Counted from the first letter of the stretch, positions 34,992 to 43,724 are shown. The stretch: 43,841 nt of DNA from UBA1765 sp045615885 (GCA_045615885.1 JAZLFR010000065.1:1-43841), one strand, 5' to 3'. Translations and numbers: made by a program. Notes: a model not told the origin generated them from the letters alone.

Positions 34992-35045
34992 ACAAGCGAG
35001 AGTCGCGGCAGCCGAGCTTGCTCGAGCTGACATGACCGAGCGACA
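34992..35045 (-). repeat. Structured repeat, family A, copy 4
   Basis: On the plus strand it reads CAAGCGAGAGTCGCGG, then CAGC-CGAGC-TT-GCTCG-A-GCTG (35009-35029), then CATGACCGAGC (35031-35041). The last block is the exact reverse complement of GCTCGGTCATG in copy 1, and CAAG...GTCGCGG also matches copy 1 reversed. The nearby GGCAC-TGC-GTGCC hairpin at 34913 may be a further degraded copy. Confidence 0.6.
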
Positions 35046-35067
35046 TATTAATGGAGTTATCAATTAA

Positions 35068-35135
35068 TAATTTCATTCTTCCATCTTCCGTCTTCCTTCT
35101 GTCCTCTGTTCTCTGTTACCTTTCTTGCATCTAAT
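35068..35135. repeat. Pyrimidine-tract repetitive sequence
   Basis: The plus strand is almost purely C and T with irregular repeats of CTTCC and CTCTGTT. The opposite strand is purine-rich like the AGACGAA tandem repeat at 27182. No gene. Confidence 0.5.
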
Positions 35136-35145
35136 AATAGCGTTG

Positions 35146-35280
35146 CGGCAAAGCCGCCGGGCCCTTGCGCTATAAGAACTGCCGCATAACGGCAGCTCTT
35201 TTCGTTCAGACTTGCTTGCCATTTGTAATATTCAACAGCAACGCAAGTCCGAATGGCAAAGCCACTTCGGTCCCTAACGC
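35146..35280 (-). repeat. Structured interspersed repeat, family B, copy 2
   Basis: Read on the minus strand from 35280 it begins GCGTTAG and contains GCCATTCGGACTTGCG, CTGAACGAAA and TATAGCGCAAG, in the same order as copy 1 at 431. Between the last two blocks is a stem AGAACTGCCG/CGGCAGCTCT (plus-strand 35175-35199) with a different sequence but the same pairing as in copy 1. It is longer than copy 1 by an AT-rich insert near 35220-35245. Confidence 0.7.
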
Positions 35281-35419
35281 AAACAACCCTACAACTCACC
35301 TGCGTGAACGCAATAAAAACCGCTCGGCAGATAAATTGCAGAAATCTTCCATTTTTACACGCCGTAAATGACAATTTTTGAGATAATTCCACGAATTATT
35401 CAAAGAAAATAGACATCGT

Positions 35420-35541
35420 GGCAGATAAAAGCAACTCCATTCACGCCTTTTATCCGCCAAAATTGAAGCAACCGTTTCTAGGGGAAGTAAAATTCCACTC
35501 CTTCGGCAGATAAAAACATATTCAAATATGGATTTTATCCG
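35420..35541. repeat. Pair of similar inverted repeats (GGCAGATAAAA ... TTTTATCCG)
   Basis: IR1: GGCAGATAAAA (35420-35430) and TTTTATCCGCC (35448-35458). IR2: GGCAGATAAAA (35505-35515) and TTTTATCCG (35533-35541), with an inner CATATT-CA-AATATG. A single half site GGCAGATAAA occurs at 35326. They lie 60-180 bp before queH and may be regulatory or another repeat family. Confidence 0.55.
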
Positions 35542-35603
35542 TACTTTTCGCTTTTTTGACTTCATCTGGATTTCTAAATTTCGCCACGCAAGCGAGATTT
35601 TCA

Positions 35604-36257
35604 ATGCAAAAACGAAACTATTCCATAGAACTTGAACGACTCATCGCCCGCATCAAGCGCGAAGGAACAACCCCGTCGCTTCTTCTGCATGCCTGCTGTG
35701 CCCCTTGCTCAAGCTATGTTCTGGAATACCTTTCAGAGTATTTTAAAATCACGGTTTTCTATTACAATCCAAACATCGCGCCAACCGAGGAATACGAACA
35801 CCGAGTCGCAGAAATCGAGCGCTTTGTAAAAGAATTCCCTGCAAAAAATCCAATAACGCTCATCAAGGGCAAGTACGACCCGGAACGCTACTACGCCGCC
35901 GTGCGCGGCCTGGAACAGGAACCGGAAGGCGGCGCACGTTGCAAAGTCTGCTTCAAGCTGCGCCTTGCCGAAGCAGCGGACCTTGCCAAGGAACTTGATG
36001 CAGACTACTTCACGACAACGCTCACAATCAGCCCAATGAAAAACGCGCCTCTCCTAAACGATATCGGCGAAGAAGAGGCAAGCCGCGTAGGCATCAAGCA
36101 TTTACCAAGCGACTTCAAAAAGAAGGGTGGCTTCAAGCGTTCCACGGAACTCTCTGCACAGTACAACCTTTACAGGCAGGATTTTTGCGGCTGCGTCTAT
36201 TCCCAGAAAGAAGCCGAAGAACGTCGCAAGCGCCTTGCCGAAAAAACAACTTCTTGA
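35604..36257 (+). CDS. queH: Epoxyqueuosine reductase QueH
   Basis: A 217-residue protein of the QueH (former DUF208) family, which makes queuosine in tRNA by reducing epoxyqueuosine with an Fe-S cluster, as an alternative to QueG. Diagnostic cysteine motifs are HACCAPCSSY (Cys31, Cys32, Cys35), RCKVCFKLRL and DFCGCVYS, with TTTLTISPMKN between. Length is normal. ATG 35604 is preferred; an in-frame upstream start at 35556 adds a non-conserved segment. Inverted repeats of unknown role lie upstream. Confidence 0.93.
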   Translation: MQKRNYSIELERLIARIKREGTTPSLLLHACCAPCSSYVLEYLSEYFKITVFYYNPNIAPTEEYEHRVAEIERFVKEFPAKNPITLIKGKYDPERYYAAVRGLEQEPEGGARCKVCFKLRLAEAADLAKELDADYFTTTLTISPMKNAPLLNDIGEEEASRVGIKHLPSDFKKKGGFKRSTELSAQYNLYRQDFCGCVYSQKEAEERRKRLAEKTTS

Positions 36258-36285
36258 ATCTTGATCTTGCATCTGGTATCTTTAA

Positions 36286-36654
36286 ATGCGTCCCCTACTT
36301 CAATTAGCAATCATTCTTTTCATTTGCCTCGCTGGCGAAATATTGCATAGCATCGTAGGCATTCCACTGCCAGGGAACATCCTTGGCATGATTTTGCTTT
36401 TTTTACTGCTCTGTTTAAAAGTTGTGCGCCTTGAGCATGTCGAAGAAGTCTCTTCTTTCTTTTTAAAGAATCTTGCATTCTTCTTTTTGCCTGCAGGTGT
36501 CGGGCTACTCACCGTTGTAGATTCTCTGCACGGGCAAATTGCCGCAATATTTTTAATCTGCATGGGAACAACCGCAGTAACAATTGCAATCACAGGCCAT
36601 TTCGTTCAATTGCTAAACAAGCTAAAGAACAAAAAAAGGAACGAGAAAATTTAA
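36286..36654 (+). CDS. lrgA: CidA/LrgA-family membrane protein
   Basis: A 122-residue protein with four helices and the family segments GIPLPGNILGMILLFLLL and FFFLPAGVGLL. LrgA/CidA proteins are holin-like and, with LrgB/CidB, are now linked to transport of small metabolites such as pyruvate and to control of cell lysis. The lrgB gene follows about 100 bp downstream. It starts 28 bp after queH. Confidence 0.92.
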   Translation: MRPLLQLAIILFICLAGEILHSIVGIPLPGNILGMILLFLLLCLKVVRLEHVEEVSSFFLKNLAFFFLPAGVGLLTVVDSLHGQIAAIFLICMGTTAVTIAITGHFVQLLNKLKNKKRNEKI

Positions 36655-36755
36655 ATGTCGCCATTCTCGACCCCAACCGAGAATCCCAGAAATGTATGCC
36701 AACAACATTGAAAGCCAACATTTCACCATCCACTAAATCCTAGATCCTAAAAAAA

Positions 36756-37448
36756 ATGTCTGAATTCATAAACACCCCGCTCTTTGGAATTTTGCTTTCC
36801 ATTATCGCCTTTGAAATAGGCGTTTGGATAAACAAGAAAACAAGAATTTCACTACTAAATCCTATGCTCATAGGAATCGTGCTTGTCATCGGCTTTCTTC
36901 TGGTCTGCAATGTCAAATACGAATCGTACAAACTTGGCGGCGACTATATTTCATTCTTTCTCGCCCCTGCAACTGTCGCGCTCGCAGTCCCTCTCTACAA
37001 GCAACTTGACAAGCTCAAGGCAAATTGGTTACCAATTCTTGTCGGTATTTTTGTAGGTAGTGTAAGCAGCATTATTTCAGTAATTGTTCTTGCAAAGTTT
37101 GCAGGCATTTCACAAAACATACTTGTTTCAATTACACCCAAATCTATCACGATTCCAATGGGCATCGAAGTTTCAAGGCTCCTTGGAGGCCTCCCGGCAA
37201 TTACCGTAGCATCCATCATGATTACAGGCATCACAGGCGCAATCATTTCACCTATCGTCTGCAAACTGTGCCACATTACAGACCCAGTTGCCCAGGGAGT
37301 TGCAACAGGAACTGCCTCGCATGCTGTAGGAACTTCCCGCATGATGGAACTCGGAGAAATTCAAGGAGCAATGAGTTCGCTTTCCATCGGCATCGCAGGC
37401 ATCGTAACCGCAATCACGGCCCCGATCATTGTCCCACTATTCCTTTAG
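36756..37448 (+). CDS. lrgB: LrgB/CidB-family membrane protein
   Basis: A 230-residue protein of about seven helices with the LrgB signatures FLAPATVALAVPLY, SITIPMGIEVS and GTASHAVGTSRMMELGE. It pairs with LrgA just upstream. The histidine in the TASHAVGT segment is conserved in the family. The next small membrane-protein gene starts 9 nt after its stop, so the three form one unit. Confidence 0.93.
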   Translation: MSEFINTPLFGILLSIIAFEIGVWINKKTRISLLNPMLIGIVLVIGFLLVCNVKYESYKLGGDYISFFLAPATVALAVPLYKQLDKLKANWLPILVGIFVGSVSSIISVIVLAKFAGISQNILVSITPKSITIPMGIEVSRLLGGLPAITVASIMITGITGAIISPIVCKLCHITDPVAQGVATGTASHAVGTSRMMELGEIQGAMSSLSIGIAGIVTAITAPIIVPLFL

Positions 37449-37457
37449 GGCTTTCAA

Positions 37458-37847
37458 ATGACTATCGTCACAATAATCGCCGCAATCGCATTTGCAATTC
37501 AAATCGTTCTGTACCTTGCCATCGCATGCGGAGCCCCAATCGCATACATCACATTGAACGGCAATTACAAAGTGCTCCCTAAGGAAATTCGCGGAGCGTT
37601 CCTTGCAAGCGTCGCGGCCCAGCTGTTTGCTCTTGTCATTCTTCTTGAAACCGCATTTATCTTGCCACCGGTGCTCCCGGGCATCATCACAAGGATCATT
37701 GCCGTTTTCTTCGCTCTGTTCCTAAGCTTTTCCGCCTTCAAAATGGCATTCGGCCCGAATCCAACAGAAAAGAAAACAATTCTGCCACTCTCGCTGATTG
37801 CGGCGATCGGCTATTGGGCAACAATCGTCCACTTTCCAGTAGATTAA
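37458..37847 (+). CDS. Small four-helix membrane protein linked to lrgAB
   Basis: A 129-residue protein with four hydrophobic helices (about 3-30, 45-68, 72-95, 105-125). No family recognised. Its position 9 nt after lrgB suggests a role with the LrgA/LrgB pair. A bidirectional terminator hairpin follows. Confidence 0.75.
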   Translation: MTIVTIIAAIAFAIQIVLYLAIACGAPIAYITLNGNYKVLPKEIRGAFLASVAAQLFALVILLETAFILPPVLPGIITRIIAVFFALFLSFSAFKMAFGPNPTEKKTILPLSLIAAIGYWATIVHFPVD

Positions 37848-37872
37848 CTTTTTTTGAACTTGTAAAAACAGC

Positions 37873-37898
37873 AAAGGCCGCGCTTTCGCGCTGCCTTT
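37873..37898. terminator. Bidirectional terminator
   Basis: AAAGGC/GCCTTT arms enclose a GCG-CTTT-CGC inner hairpin between the convergent lrgAB unit and the lamin-tail lipoprotein gene. On the minus strand it is followed by GCTGTTTTTA. Confidence 0.65.
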
Positions 37899-37914
37899 CA
37901 CCTACATGCAAATT

Positions 37915-39582
37915 TTACTTTTGCTTGTCATCTAGGCGACCTGCATTCGGGTCGGCAGCAGCCCATGCGGCAGGGTCGCTACCCGGTAAATCAAAGTTCA
38001 CACGGTGCAAACTCTTGCCTGCGCCATCGGCCTCTTTAGGCCACATGCCGCCATCAGAATAGAGCACGGCATCAGACCAGGAATAATAATGTTCCTCGGC
38101 TGTTGGGTCAGCCGTATTGGAAATGTACTGGTACGGTTCCTTAAGGACAAGCTTTTCGCCTCTATTGGAAATTTTACCGGTATACAAACCAATCACAACC
38201 TTGTCGCCCCAGAACTTTGCATTGGCCTTTCTGTATTCAGCAGTGTCAAGAGTGCTAGTATCCGGCAAAAGCAGCAAGATACCGCGAGCAGGAACAATAA
38301 TCGTACTTGCACTATTTACAGTTCCAATACCGTTGAAATCCCAAGTATCGAAACCACCGAGAACGCTCTTGTAAAGCGGAACCGCCACATCGGACCTATT
38401 GTAGATTTCCATGAATTCCAAAGAACCGTCATCTTCTGGCGGATTATAGTAGATCTCGCTAATATAGAGCGGGCCAGACAAAAGCGTTCCTTCATTAGCC
38501 TTACCCTTAGACGGTTTTGCAAGGGCACCCTGAGCCCATGTACCATCGCTAAGTTCAATGATACCTGCAGTAGCATTTTTTACGGCTGGGTATTCAAGAC
38601 CCGTTTCTGAATTTGTCCAGGTACCACCAGCCATTTCACGCAAGTAGAGGGATTCACCGCGGCTCATCAAAATGAATTCCCTACCCTCTTCTGTTGAAGC
38701 TACAATATTGGTAAAGGCAGATTTATCAAGAACAAGGTAGCCGCCGGTAGGCACTACAGAGCCACTCGGAATTGCAATGGTCATGCCGCGCTTCTTGGCT
38801 ACGATTTGCCAGCCAGAAATATCTGCATCCTTATCGCCAGCGTTGTAAAATTCAATCCAATCTTCCGCACCATCAGTCGGGTTCACTTCGTTAATGCGCA
38901 CCTTCGGAGCTTCAAACACTGGGTCTTCCGCGCTGCCCGGGTTACCGCCCTTGGTTTTGCTAGCAGCCCAGTTCTGAGCCAGAGATGCATTACCATCCTT
39001 GCCGCCAACAAACACGAGCGAGTAGCCCTTGCCGTCGGCAAGGCTCGGCCATGGAGGATCATCGTCAAAGGAACAGTCCACGTCGCCATTGCCACGGAGT
39101 TTCACAGAAACCACATCGCCGCTATTGGAAAGTCTATCGCCGTCCTTCCACTGATAAAGTTTGCCACCCTTAAAATTCGGATAGTTTGCCTTGAACATCG
39201 CCATGTCATTTGTAGCTACGACATATTCATCAACGCCAAGCGGTTCATCTGGAAATTCCAGTTCCACTGCACCAGACAAGCGCAAATTGCTTGCTGCCAT
39301 GCTCTTCAAGGCTTCGCCAGAGGCAATATGGAATTCAATCCATTCCAAACTATCCAATCCATGGAACATGATTTCAGAACAGCCCATCTGGGTTGTTACG
39401 ATGGTCGAAGAACCACCTGGCTTATCGCCATTGTTGCCATTACCGCCATTGCTGTCCGAAGATTCCCCATTCGGAGTTTCTGTACCAGACGGGGAACTGG
39501 AACTATCGTCGCTACATGCAGAAAATGCGATTGCACCTGCAAGAAGCGCGGAACCTAAAAGCAAAGATTTTTTTAAATCCAT
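37915..39582 (-). CDS. Lipoprotein with lamin-tail-like domains
   Basis: A 555-residue surface lipoprotein: signal peptide with lipobox FSAC, an Asp/Ser/Gly/Asn-rich linker, then three lamin-tail-like beta-sandwich repeats recognisable from CSEIMFHGLDSLEWIEFH, VRINEVNPTDGAEDWIEFYN and LYISEIYYNPPEDDGSLEF. Such domains are found in exported proteins often linked to CotH kinases or VTC polymerases. ATG 39582 with GGAGA upstream begins the signal peptide; in-frame upstream codons are not conserved. It is the last gene of the VTC operon, 37 bp after the polymerase. Confidence 0.85.
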   Translation of the reverse strand: MDLKKSLLLGSALLAGAIAFSACSDDSSSSPSGTETPNGESSDSNGGNGNNGDKPGGSSTIVTTQMGCSEIMFHGLDSLEWIEFHIASGEALKSMAASNLRLSGAVELEFPDEPLGVDEYVVATNDMAMFKANYPNFKGGKLYQWKDGDRLSNSGDVVSVKLRGNGDVDCSFDDDPPWPSLADGKGYSLVFVGGKDGNASLAQNWAASKTKGGNPGSAEDPVFEAPKVRINEVNPTDGAEDWIEFYNAGDKDADISGWQIVAKKRGMTIAIPSGSVVPTGGYLVLDKSAFTNIVASTEEGREFILMSRGESLYLREMAGGTWTNSETGLEYPAVKNATAGIIELSDGTWAQGALAKPSKGKANEGTLLSGPLYISEIYYNPPEDDGSLEFMEIYNRSDVAVPLYKSVLGGFDTWDFNGIGTVNSASTIIVPARGILLLLPDTSTLDTAEYRKANAKFWGDKVVIGLYTGKISNRGEKLVLKEPYQYISNTADPTAEEHYYSWSDAVLYSDGGMWPKEADGAGKSLHRVNFDLPGSDPAAWAAADPNAGRLDDKQK

Positions 39583-39619
39583 AAGATCTCCATCGACCAA
39601 TAATCTTAATATACTTTTT

Positions 39620-40444
39620 TTATTTATCGAAATCACCGGCAAGGTATGTAAAATTCGGCCGCTTAAAGCCGCGTGGATTCTCATAGATTGCCTTCCATTC
39701 TGCAGCGGCATTACCGAACTTCGAAAAGCCACCCTGTTTCAAATTCAGCTGGTGGATCAAATCCATCATCCAGAGTGGCACCTGCTTGCAAGGGCATTTC
39801 AGTTCAAGAACCGCATTTGCACCAGGCGCAAAAAACTTCGGAAGCCCCGTGGAATGCATGTACTTCGGGTCAACAGTGTAATCAAAACCGTTCTCTTCGC
39901 GGAATCGCATGCCGGTATCAATCGTCACGCGGGAATACTCTTCGGTTGTACTGAACCAGGCACGGCGCTTATATTGCGTAAGCAAGCGCGGGCGTGCATT
40001 AAATGTATTCACTTTGTACATGTACTCGCGCAAATACTTGAGATCCTTTTCACCCTTGGCCTTCCATTCCGATTCCGGCTTCGTAAAAATGTCTTCCGGG
40101 CTCTGGCCCTTGATCGTTGCACGGCTCTTAAAACCAATCGCACCGATTTTTCGCTTCACCTCAAAGTGGAATGTGCCGGCATTGTCCGGGTGTTCGCCGT
40201 AGGTGCGAATGCGCATGTTGAAGCGGTCGTTCAGGCGGGCATTGCGCCAGCCAAGGAACGTCCAGTTCGGCGAATCCAGATAGAGATTCGTAATCCAGTA
40301 GAAACCGCCCGGAGTAATCTTCGAATAATAGTCTTCTTCGCAATAGGGAGAAATCATCTCGCCAATCCGGTCGGCCCATTCCACCGGAATATGATACTTC
40401 AGTTCGAAGCGTTCCAAAAGACTAAAACCGCGGGCTTCGGCCAT
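39620..40444 (-). CDS. VTC-domain polyphosphate polymerase
   Basis: A 274-residue protein of the VTC (triphosphate tunnel) family, which in yeast makes polyphosphate from ATP. The tunnel's basic and acidic residues appear in ERFELKYHI (11-19), NMRIRTYGE, HFEVKRK, YKRRAW and VLELKCP. No signal or membrane helix; it probably works on the inner face with the DUF4956 membrane protein encoded at the start of the operon, an established gene association. It begins 1 nt after the TolC-like gene. Product identity is inferred from the family. Confidence 0.9.
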   Translation of the reverse strand: MAEARGFSLLERFELKYHIPVEWADRIGEMISPYCEEDYYSKITPGGFYWITNLYLDSPNWTFLGWRNARLNDRFNMRIRTYGEHPDNAGTFHFEVKRKIGAIGFKSRATIKGQSPEDIFTKPESEWKAKGEKDLKYLREYMYKVNTFNARPRLLTQYKRRAWFSTTEEYSRVTIDTGMRFREENGFDYTVDPKYMHSTGLPKFFAPGANAVLELKCPCKQVPLWMMDLIHQLNLKQGGFSKFGNAAAEWKAIYENPRGFKRPNFTYLAGDFDK

Positions 40445-40445
40445 A

Positions 40446-41789
40446 TTACTTACCCTTCAAATGGAGAGCAGGATCCTGCTGCATGAATGCGCCCGCATAG
40501 TCGAGCAAAACAAGATAGCGGGTATAGATTTCGTATTCAAGCTTTACGGAATGCAACTGGCTTTCGAGAGAAACTTCCTTTGCACGCAAAAGAAGAAGCG
40601 GGTCAGAACCGGAGCGGGTCGCAAACTCTTCAAAAAGTCCACCGGCATCTACGCGCTCGGTAAATTCCTTCTGCACCTTGCGCTGAGCAATCAAGGCAAG
40701 AATCTCTTCGCGAATGCGAGCGACCTTCTGCGAAAGGCTACGCTTTTCGTCAAGGTAATCGCTCTCGGCATCGAGCACATCGAGCTGGCGCTTCGTCTCG
40801 TCACCGCCATCGCTACCGAAGAACGGCAGGCGGAGCGTAACGGTTGCATAGAACTTGTCACGCGTGCGTCGGTCATCTGGCTTGCGCGTAATCTGCCAAT
40901 CCTTTTCGGCAACGTATGTAACTTTGCCCGAACCATCAGTCAAATACACAGGCACATAGTTGCCAGTCTTCACGGAATCGTATTCATAACTACCGCGCTG
41001 ATACTTGTAGCCAAGACCAATGGAAGAGAGGATTTTATTTGCACCTACATTTTCCTGATCGTAGCGTTTTTCTGCAACAGCCTGTTTCTGCTTTGCAGCG
41101 ACAAGAGCCGGGTAGGAATCGTCAACATCCACATTCTCTTTCAGGAACGATTCGATTTCTTCAATGGTCGGAAAAAAGTTTGTATCGAGGGCAATCTCGC
41201 TATAATCCACCCAGGTCCTGAATTTCATTTCGGCATCCTGAATGGAGTTCGTATCCGAAATAAGTTCAGCACGCAAGTCCGCTTCACGCTCCAGGGCAGC
41301 AATCAGGTCATCCGGTCTAAAAGTTTCCGCACCACTCTTCAAGTGCAGCACTTCCACACGGTCGCGGTTGACCGCTGCCATTTCTTCATGAATCTTGTTC
41401 TTTTTTAGCTGCAGCAAATAACGGAGGCCTCGCTCGTAACGATCATACACCAGGTACGAACGGTTCTGGTCGGAACGCGTCTTCTGGTATTCCTGCTGTG
41501 CCTTCCAGTATTCCCTGCTTGCAGAAGTTTCACCCCACACATTCGGCTTAAAGCGAATTTCAAAATCATGCGACATGAAGCCGAAGCCGTCGAGCTTGTA
41601 CTGAAATTCCAGACTGTTCCAAAGCTTTGTGGATGAACCGTTTTCTATGGAGGCATTTTTCTTGTTGGCAGCCTGCACCGACGGTTCATTGTCGATGGAC
41701 TTCAACAAGGCGTCCCAAGTCAGGTTCTCGGCAACAGCGGAACCTGCAAGCAAAGCGACAAAGGGAACTACGAAAGGAAAAGTTCTCAC
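40446..41789 (-). CDS. TolC-like outer membrane protein
   Basis: A 447-residue secreted protein (signal peptide ending GSAVAEN) with long helices and coiled-coil stretches (residues about 100-215 and 320-430) and beta-type segments (KFYATVTLRLPFFG), in the manner of TolC-family channels, though similarity is distant. GTG start with GGGGGAG upstream; it overlaps the end of the HlyD-like gene by 4 nt. Together with that protein it could form an export channel through the outer membrane. A role as a structural protein only cannot be excluded. Confidence 0.72.
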   Translation of the reverse strand: MRTFPFVVPFVALLAGSAVAENLTWDALLKSIDNEPSVQAANKKNASIENGSSTKLWNSLEFQYKLDGFGFMSHDFEIRFKPNVWGETSASREYWKAQQEYQKTRSDQNRSYLVYDRYERGLRYLLQLKKNKIHEEMAAVNRDRVEVLHLKSGAETFRPDDLIAALEREADLRAELISDTNSIQDAEMKFRTWVDYSEIALDTNFFPTIEEIESFLKENVDVDDSYPALVAAKQKQAVAEKRYDQENVGANKILSSIGLGYKYQRGSYEYDSVKTGNYVPVYLTDGSGKVTYVAEKDWQITRKPDDRRTRDKFYATVTLRLPFFGSDGGDETKRQLDVLDAESDYLDEKRSLSQKVARIREEILALIAQRKVQKEFTERVDAGGLFEEFATRSGSDPLLLLRAKEVSLESQLHSVKLEYEIYTRYLVLLDYAGAFMQQDPALHLKGK

Positions 41790-42874
41790 TTGGATTCTCC
41801 CCCGGTCTTTTTGACCATCAAGGACTTGATGCCGGAAAGTTTAGAAACAAGAAGCTTTTCGCCAAGCAAAAAACCGCTGTTGGAAGGAATGGAAATGTTC
41901 ACTTCGCGGCCATACATCGGGAATTCCGGCATCTTGAGCAATCGGACGGGGAACGGCACAATCTGGCTAGACATGCCGATTACCTCACCCTGCGTAGAGG
42001 CTCCAGTAGCCGGAGACTTCACTTCAACCCAGTCACCGATTTCAATTCCGTCATAGTATGTTTCATTCAGGTAACCGCGAACCTGGGTCGGTTCCTTGCG
42101 GGTAAGGGTCACAATCGGGTTGAAAGCGGAAACCTTTTCACCTTCACGAGCAAGGATGGAGGCGACCACGAAATTGCCCTTAGCAATGATGGTCTGTTCC
42201 TTCTGCTGTTCTTCGAGCAATGCGATTTCCTTCTTCAAAGCATCAGCTTCCGCCGTGTTGGACTTTGCCTGCTTGCCCTTGCTGCCGCGCAGCAAATTGA
42301 TTTGCGTAGCGGCATTTTGTTCAAGTACGGCGAGCTCCTGCTTAAGGCTCTTGATGCGGATTGCCATTGCATCGTTACCGTCAGAAGAAGCAGAACCCTT
42401 CAAAGATTTAAGACGTGAAGAAATTTCCTTGTTCTGCTTATATTCTTCTTCAAGCTTCTGGATTTCAAACTTGAGTGTATTGCGGCGTGTATTCAAGTCC
42501 GCCTGGATTTCAGCAACCTTCTGGTCCACACTGGCAAGGCTTTGAGTGCCACGACCTTCGAGCGCATCGAGTTCGCGACGTATCTCGTTCAAGCGCATAA
42601 TGAGGTCCGGTCGGCTAAGCTCCACAAGCGTATCGCCCTCCTGCACTTCTTCACCAAGCTGCACATGGACCTTGATAATTTCAACTGCAGACTGGACGCT
42701 CACATTTGTTTCTGTAGATTCGGCAATGCCGTTAAACGAAACATTTGCACCCTGGAACATGAGACCGAATACGACAAGCACTGCAACGGCAATGACCCAT
42801 GCCATAGCCATCTTCTTCTGTATAATCGTCTTCTTGTCAAAGAATGCGTGAAGGCTATCTTTCAATTTTTCCAT
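41786..42874 (-). CDS. HlyD-type periplasmic adaptor (membrane fusion protein)
   Basis: A 362-residue protein with one inner-membrane helix (about 23-43), a lipoyl-like half domain (SVQSAVEIIKVHVQLGEEVQ), a long helical hairpin (about 95-215), the second lipoyl half and a beta-barrel (TQVRGYLNETYYDGIEIGDW). This is the adaptor design that joins an inner-membrane exporter to a TolC channel. GGAGG lies 7 nt before ATG 42874; the longer GTG start at 42886 is less likely. No ABC transporter gene is in the operon; the partner may be DUF4956. Confidence 0.85.
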   Translation of the reverse strand: MEKLKDSLHAFFDKKTIIQKKMAMAWVIAVAVLVVFGLMFQGANVSFNGIAESTETNVSVQSAVEIIKVHVQLGEEVQEGDTLVELSRPDLIMRLNEIRRELDALEGRGTQSLASVDQKVAEIQADLNTRRNTLKFEIQKLEEEYKQNKEISSRLKSLKGSASSDGNDAMAIRIKSLKQELAVLEQNAATQINLLRGSKGKQAKSNTAEADALKKEIALLEEQQKEQTIIAKGNFVVASILAREGEKVSAFNPIVTLTRKEPTQVRGYLNETYYDGIEIGDWVEVKSPATGASTQGEVIGMSSQIVPFPVRLLKMPEFPMYGREVNISIPSNSGFLLGEKLLVSKLSGIKSLMVKKTGGESK

Positions 42875-42885
42875 ATATGCCTCCA

Positions 42886-43569
42886 CTACATCTCGGTCAC
42901 AGCGTCTTGCATCATGAAGTTCACATCGGACACACCTTCAACGGCAGTAAGTGCGCTCAAAACTTCAGCAGCAGGGTGCTTCTTTGTCAAACGAATCTGG
43001 TAGGCAACATCCATGCGGGCACCTCCATCCACTTCACGCATCGTAATGAGCACAAAGGTACGGATATTTTTCTTCATGGCGTCTTCCACAGCCATACGGG
43101 CTTCCGTCGTATTCGGCATGGCAAAGCGGAGCATGCCATCGTAAAAATGACGGGTTCCAAGGCCAGTGCCGCTCAAAAGGAATGCCACGATGCAGAATGC
43201 AAGCGTACCGCCGGCAGCAACGCCCCAAGCAGAAACACCGCAGCCGATACCTGCGCCAAGAGCAGCGAAAAGGAACATAATGTCGCGAGGATCCTTGAAA
43301 CTTGTACGGAAACGCACTATGGAAAGGGCCCCGAGCATACCAAGGCCACGGCCAACGTTATCACCGATAGCCTGCATCACAGTGGCAGCCACAACTGTGC
43401 TGAGCACAATTGCCTGTACAAAATTTCTGGAGTAAGAAAGTCCAAGGAATGTCTTTTCGTAAGTCCAAGCGATAGAAGAAGAAAGGACAAACGCCAAGAG
43501 CAGCGTATAAACCATCGTCACCCCAGTCGGGTGTGCCATGCTGGACTGAATAGTCACCAAATCAAGCAT
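42886..43569 (-). CDS. DUF4956 membrane protein
   Basis: A 227-residue protein with about four helices in residues 15-150, the conserved LGALSIVRFRTSFKDPRDIM segment typical of DUF4956 (related to MgtC-type folds), and a soluble ACT-like tail (RTFVLITMREVD...VEGVSDVNFMMQD). DUF4956 genes are regularly found beside VTC polymerase genes. It is the first gene of the operon, with GGAG before the ATG, and runs into the adaptor gene with about 11 nt between. Confidence 0.88.
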   Translation of the reverse strand: MLDLVTIQSSMAHPTGVTMVYTLLLAFVLSSSIAWTYEKTFLGLSYSRNFVQAIVLSTVVAATVMQAIGDNVGRGLGMLGALSIVRFRTSFKDPRDIMFLFAALGAGIGCGVSAWGVAAGGTLAFCIVAFLLSGTGLGTRHFYDGMLRFAMPNTTEARMAVEDAMKKNIRTFVLITMREVDGGARMDVAYQIRLTKKHPAAEVLSALTAVEGVSDVNFMMQDAVTEM

Positions 43570-43652
43570 AAATTCTCCAAATAGAGACTTAAAATTTTTG
43601 ACTTATGCAAACGCTGAAAATTTGCAATTTATATCTAAAAAAATATGGCACA

Positions 43653-43683
43653 AAAAAAAGGTCTCTTTTAAAAAAAAGACCCA
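43653..43683 (-). terminator. Second terminator after the rRNA operon
   Basis: On the minus strand GGTCT...AGACC with additional T/A pairs is followed by eight T residues. It lies downstream of the stronger GC-rich hairpin, so the rRNA operon ends with two terminators in tandem. Confidence 0.65.
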
Positions 43684-43724
43684 AAATATCCGAATTGAAA
43701 AATTCTGGAAACGGGCGGGCCCCG

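Noticed and set aside
36286..37448. Prophage holin genes
   Set aside because: The LrgA/LrgB family assignment is clear and there are no phage genes around.
39191..40486. A 431-codon plus-strand frame opposite the lamin-tail and VTC genes
   Set aside because: Antisense to two recognised genes and crosses their gap without a domain.
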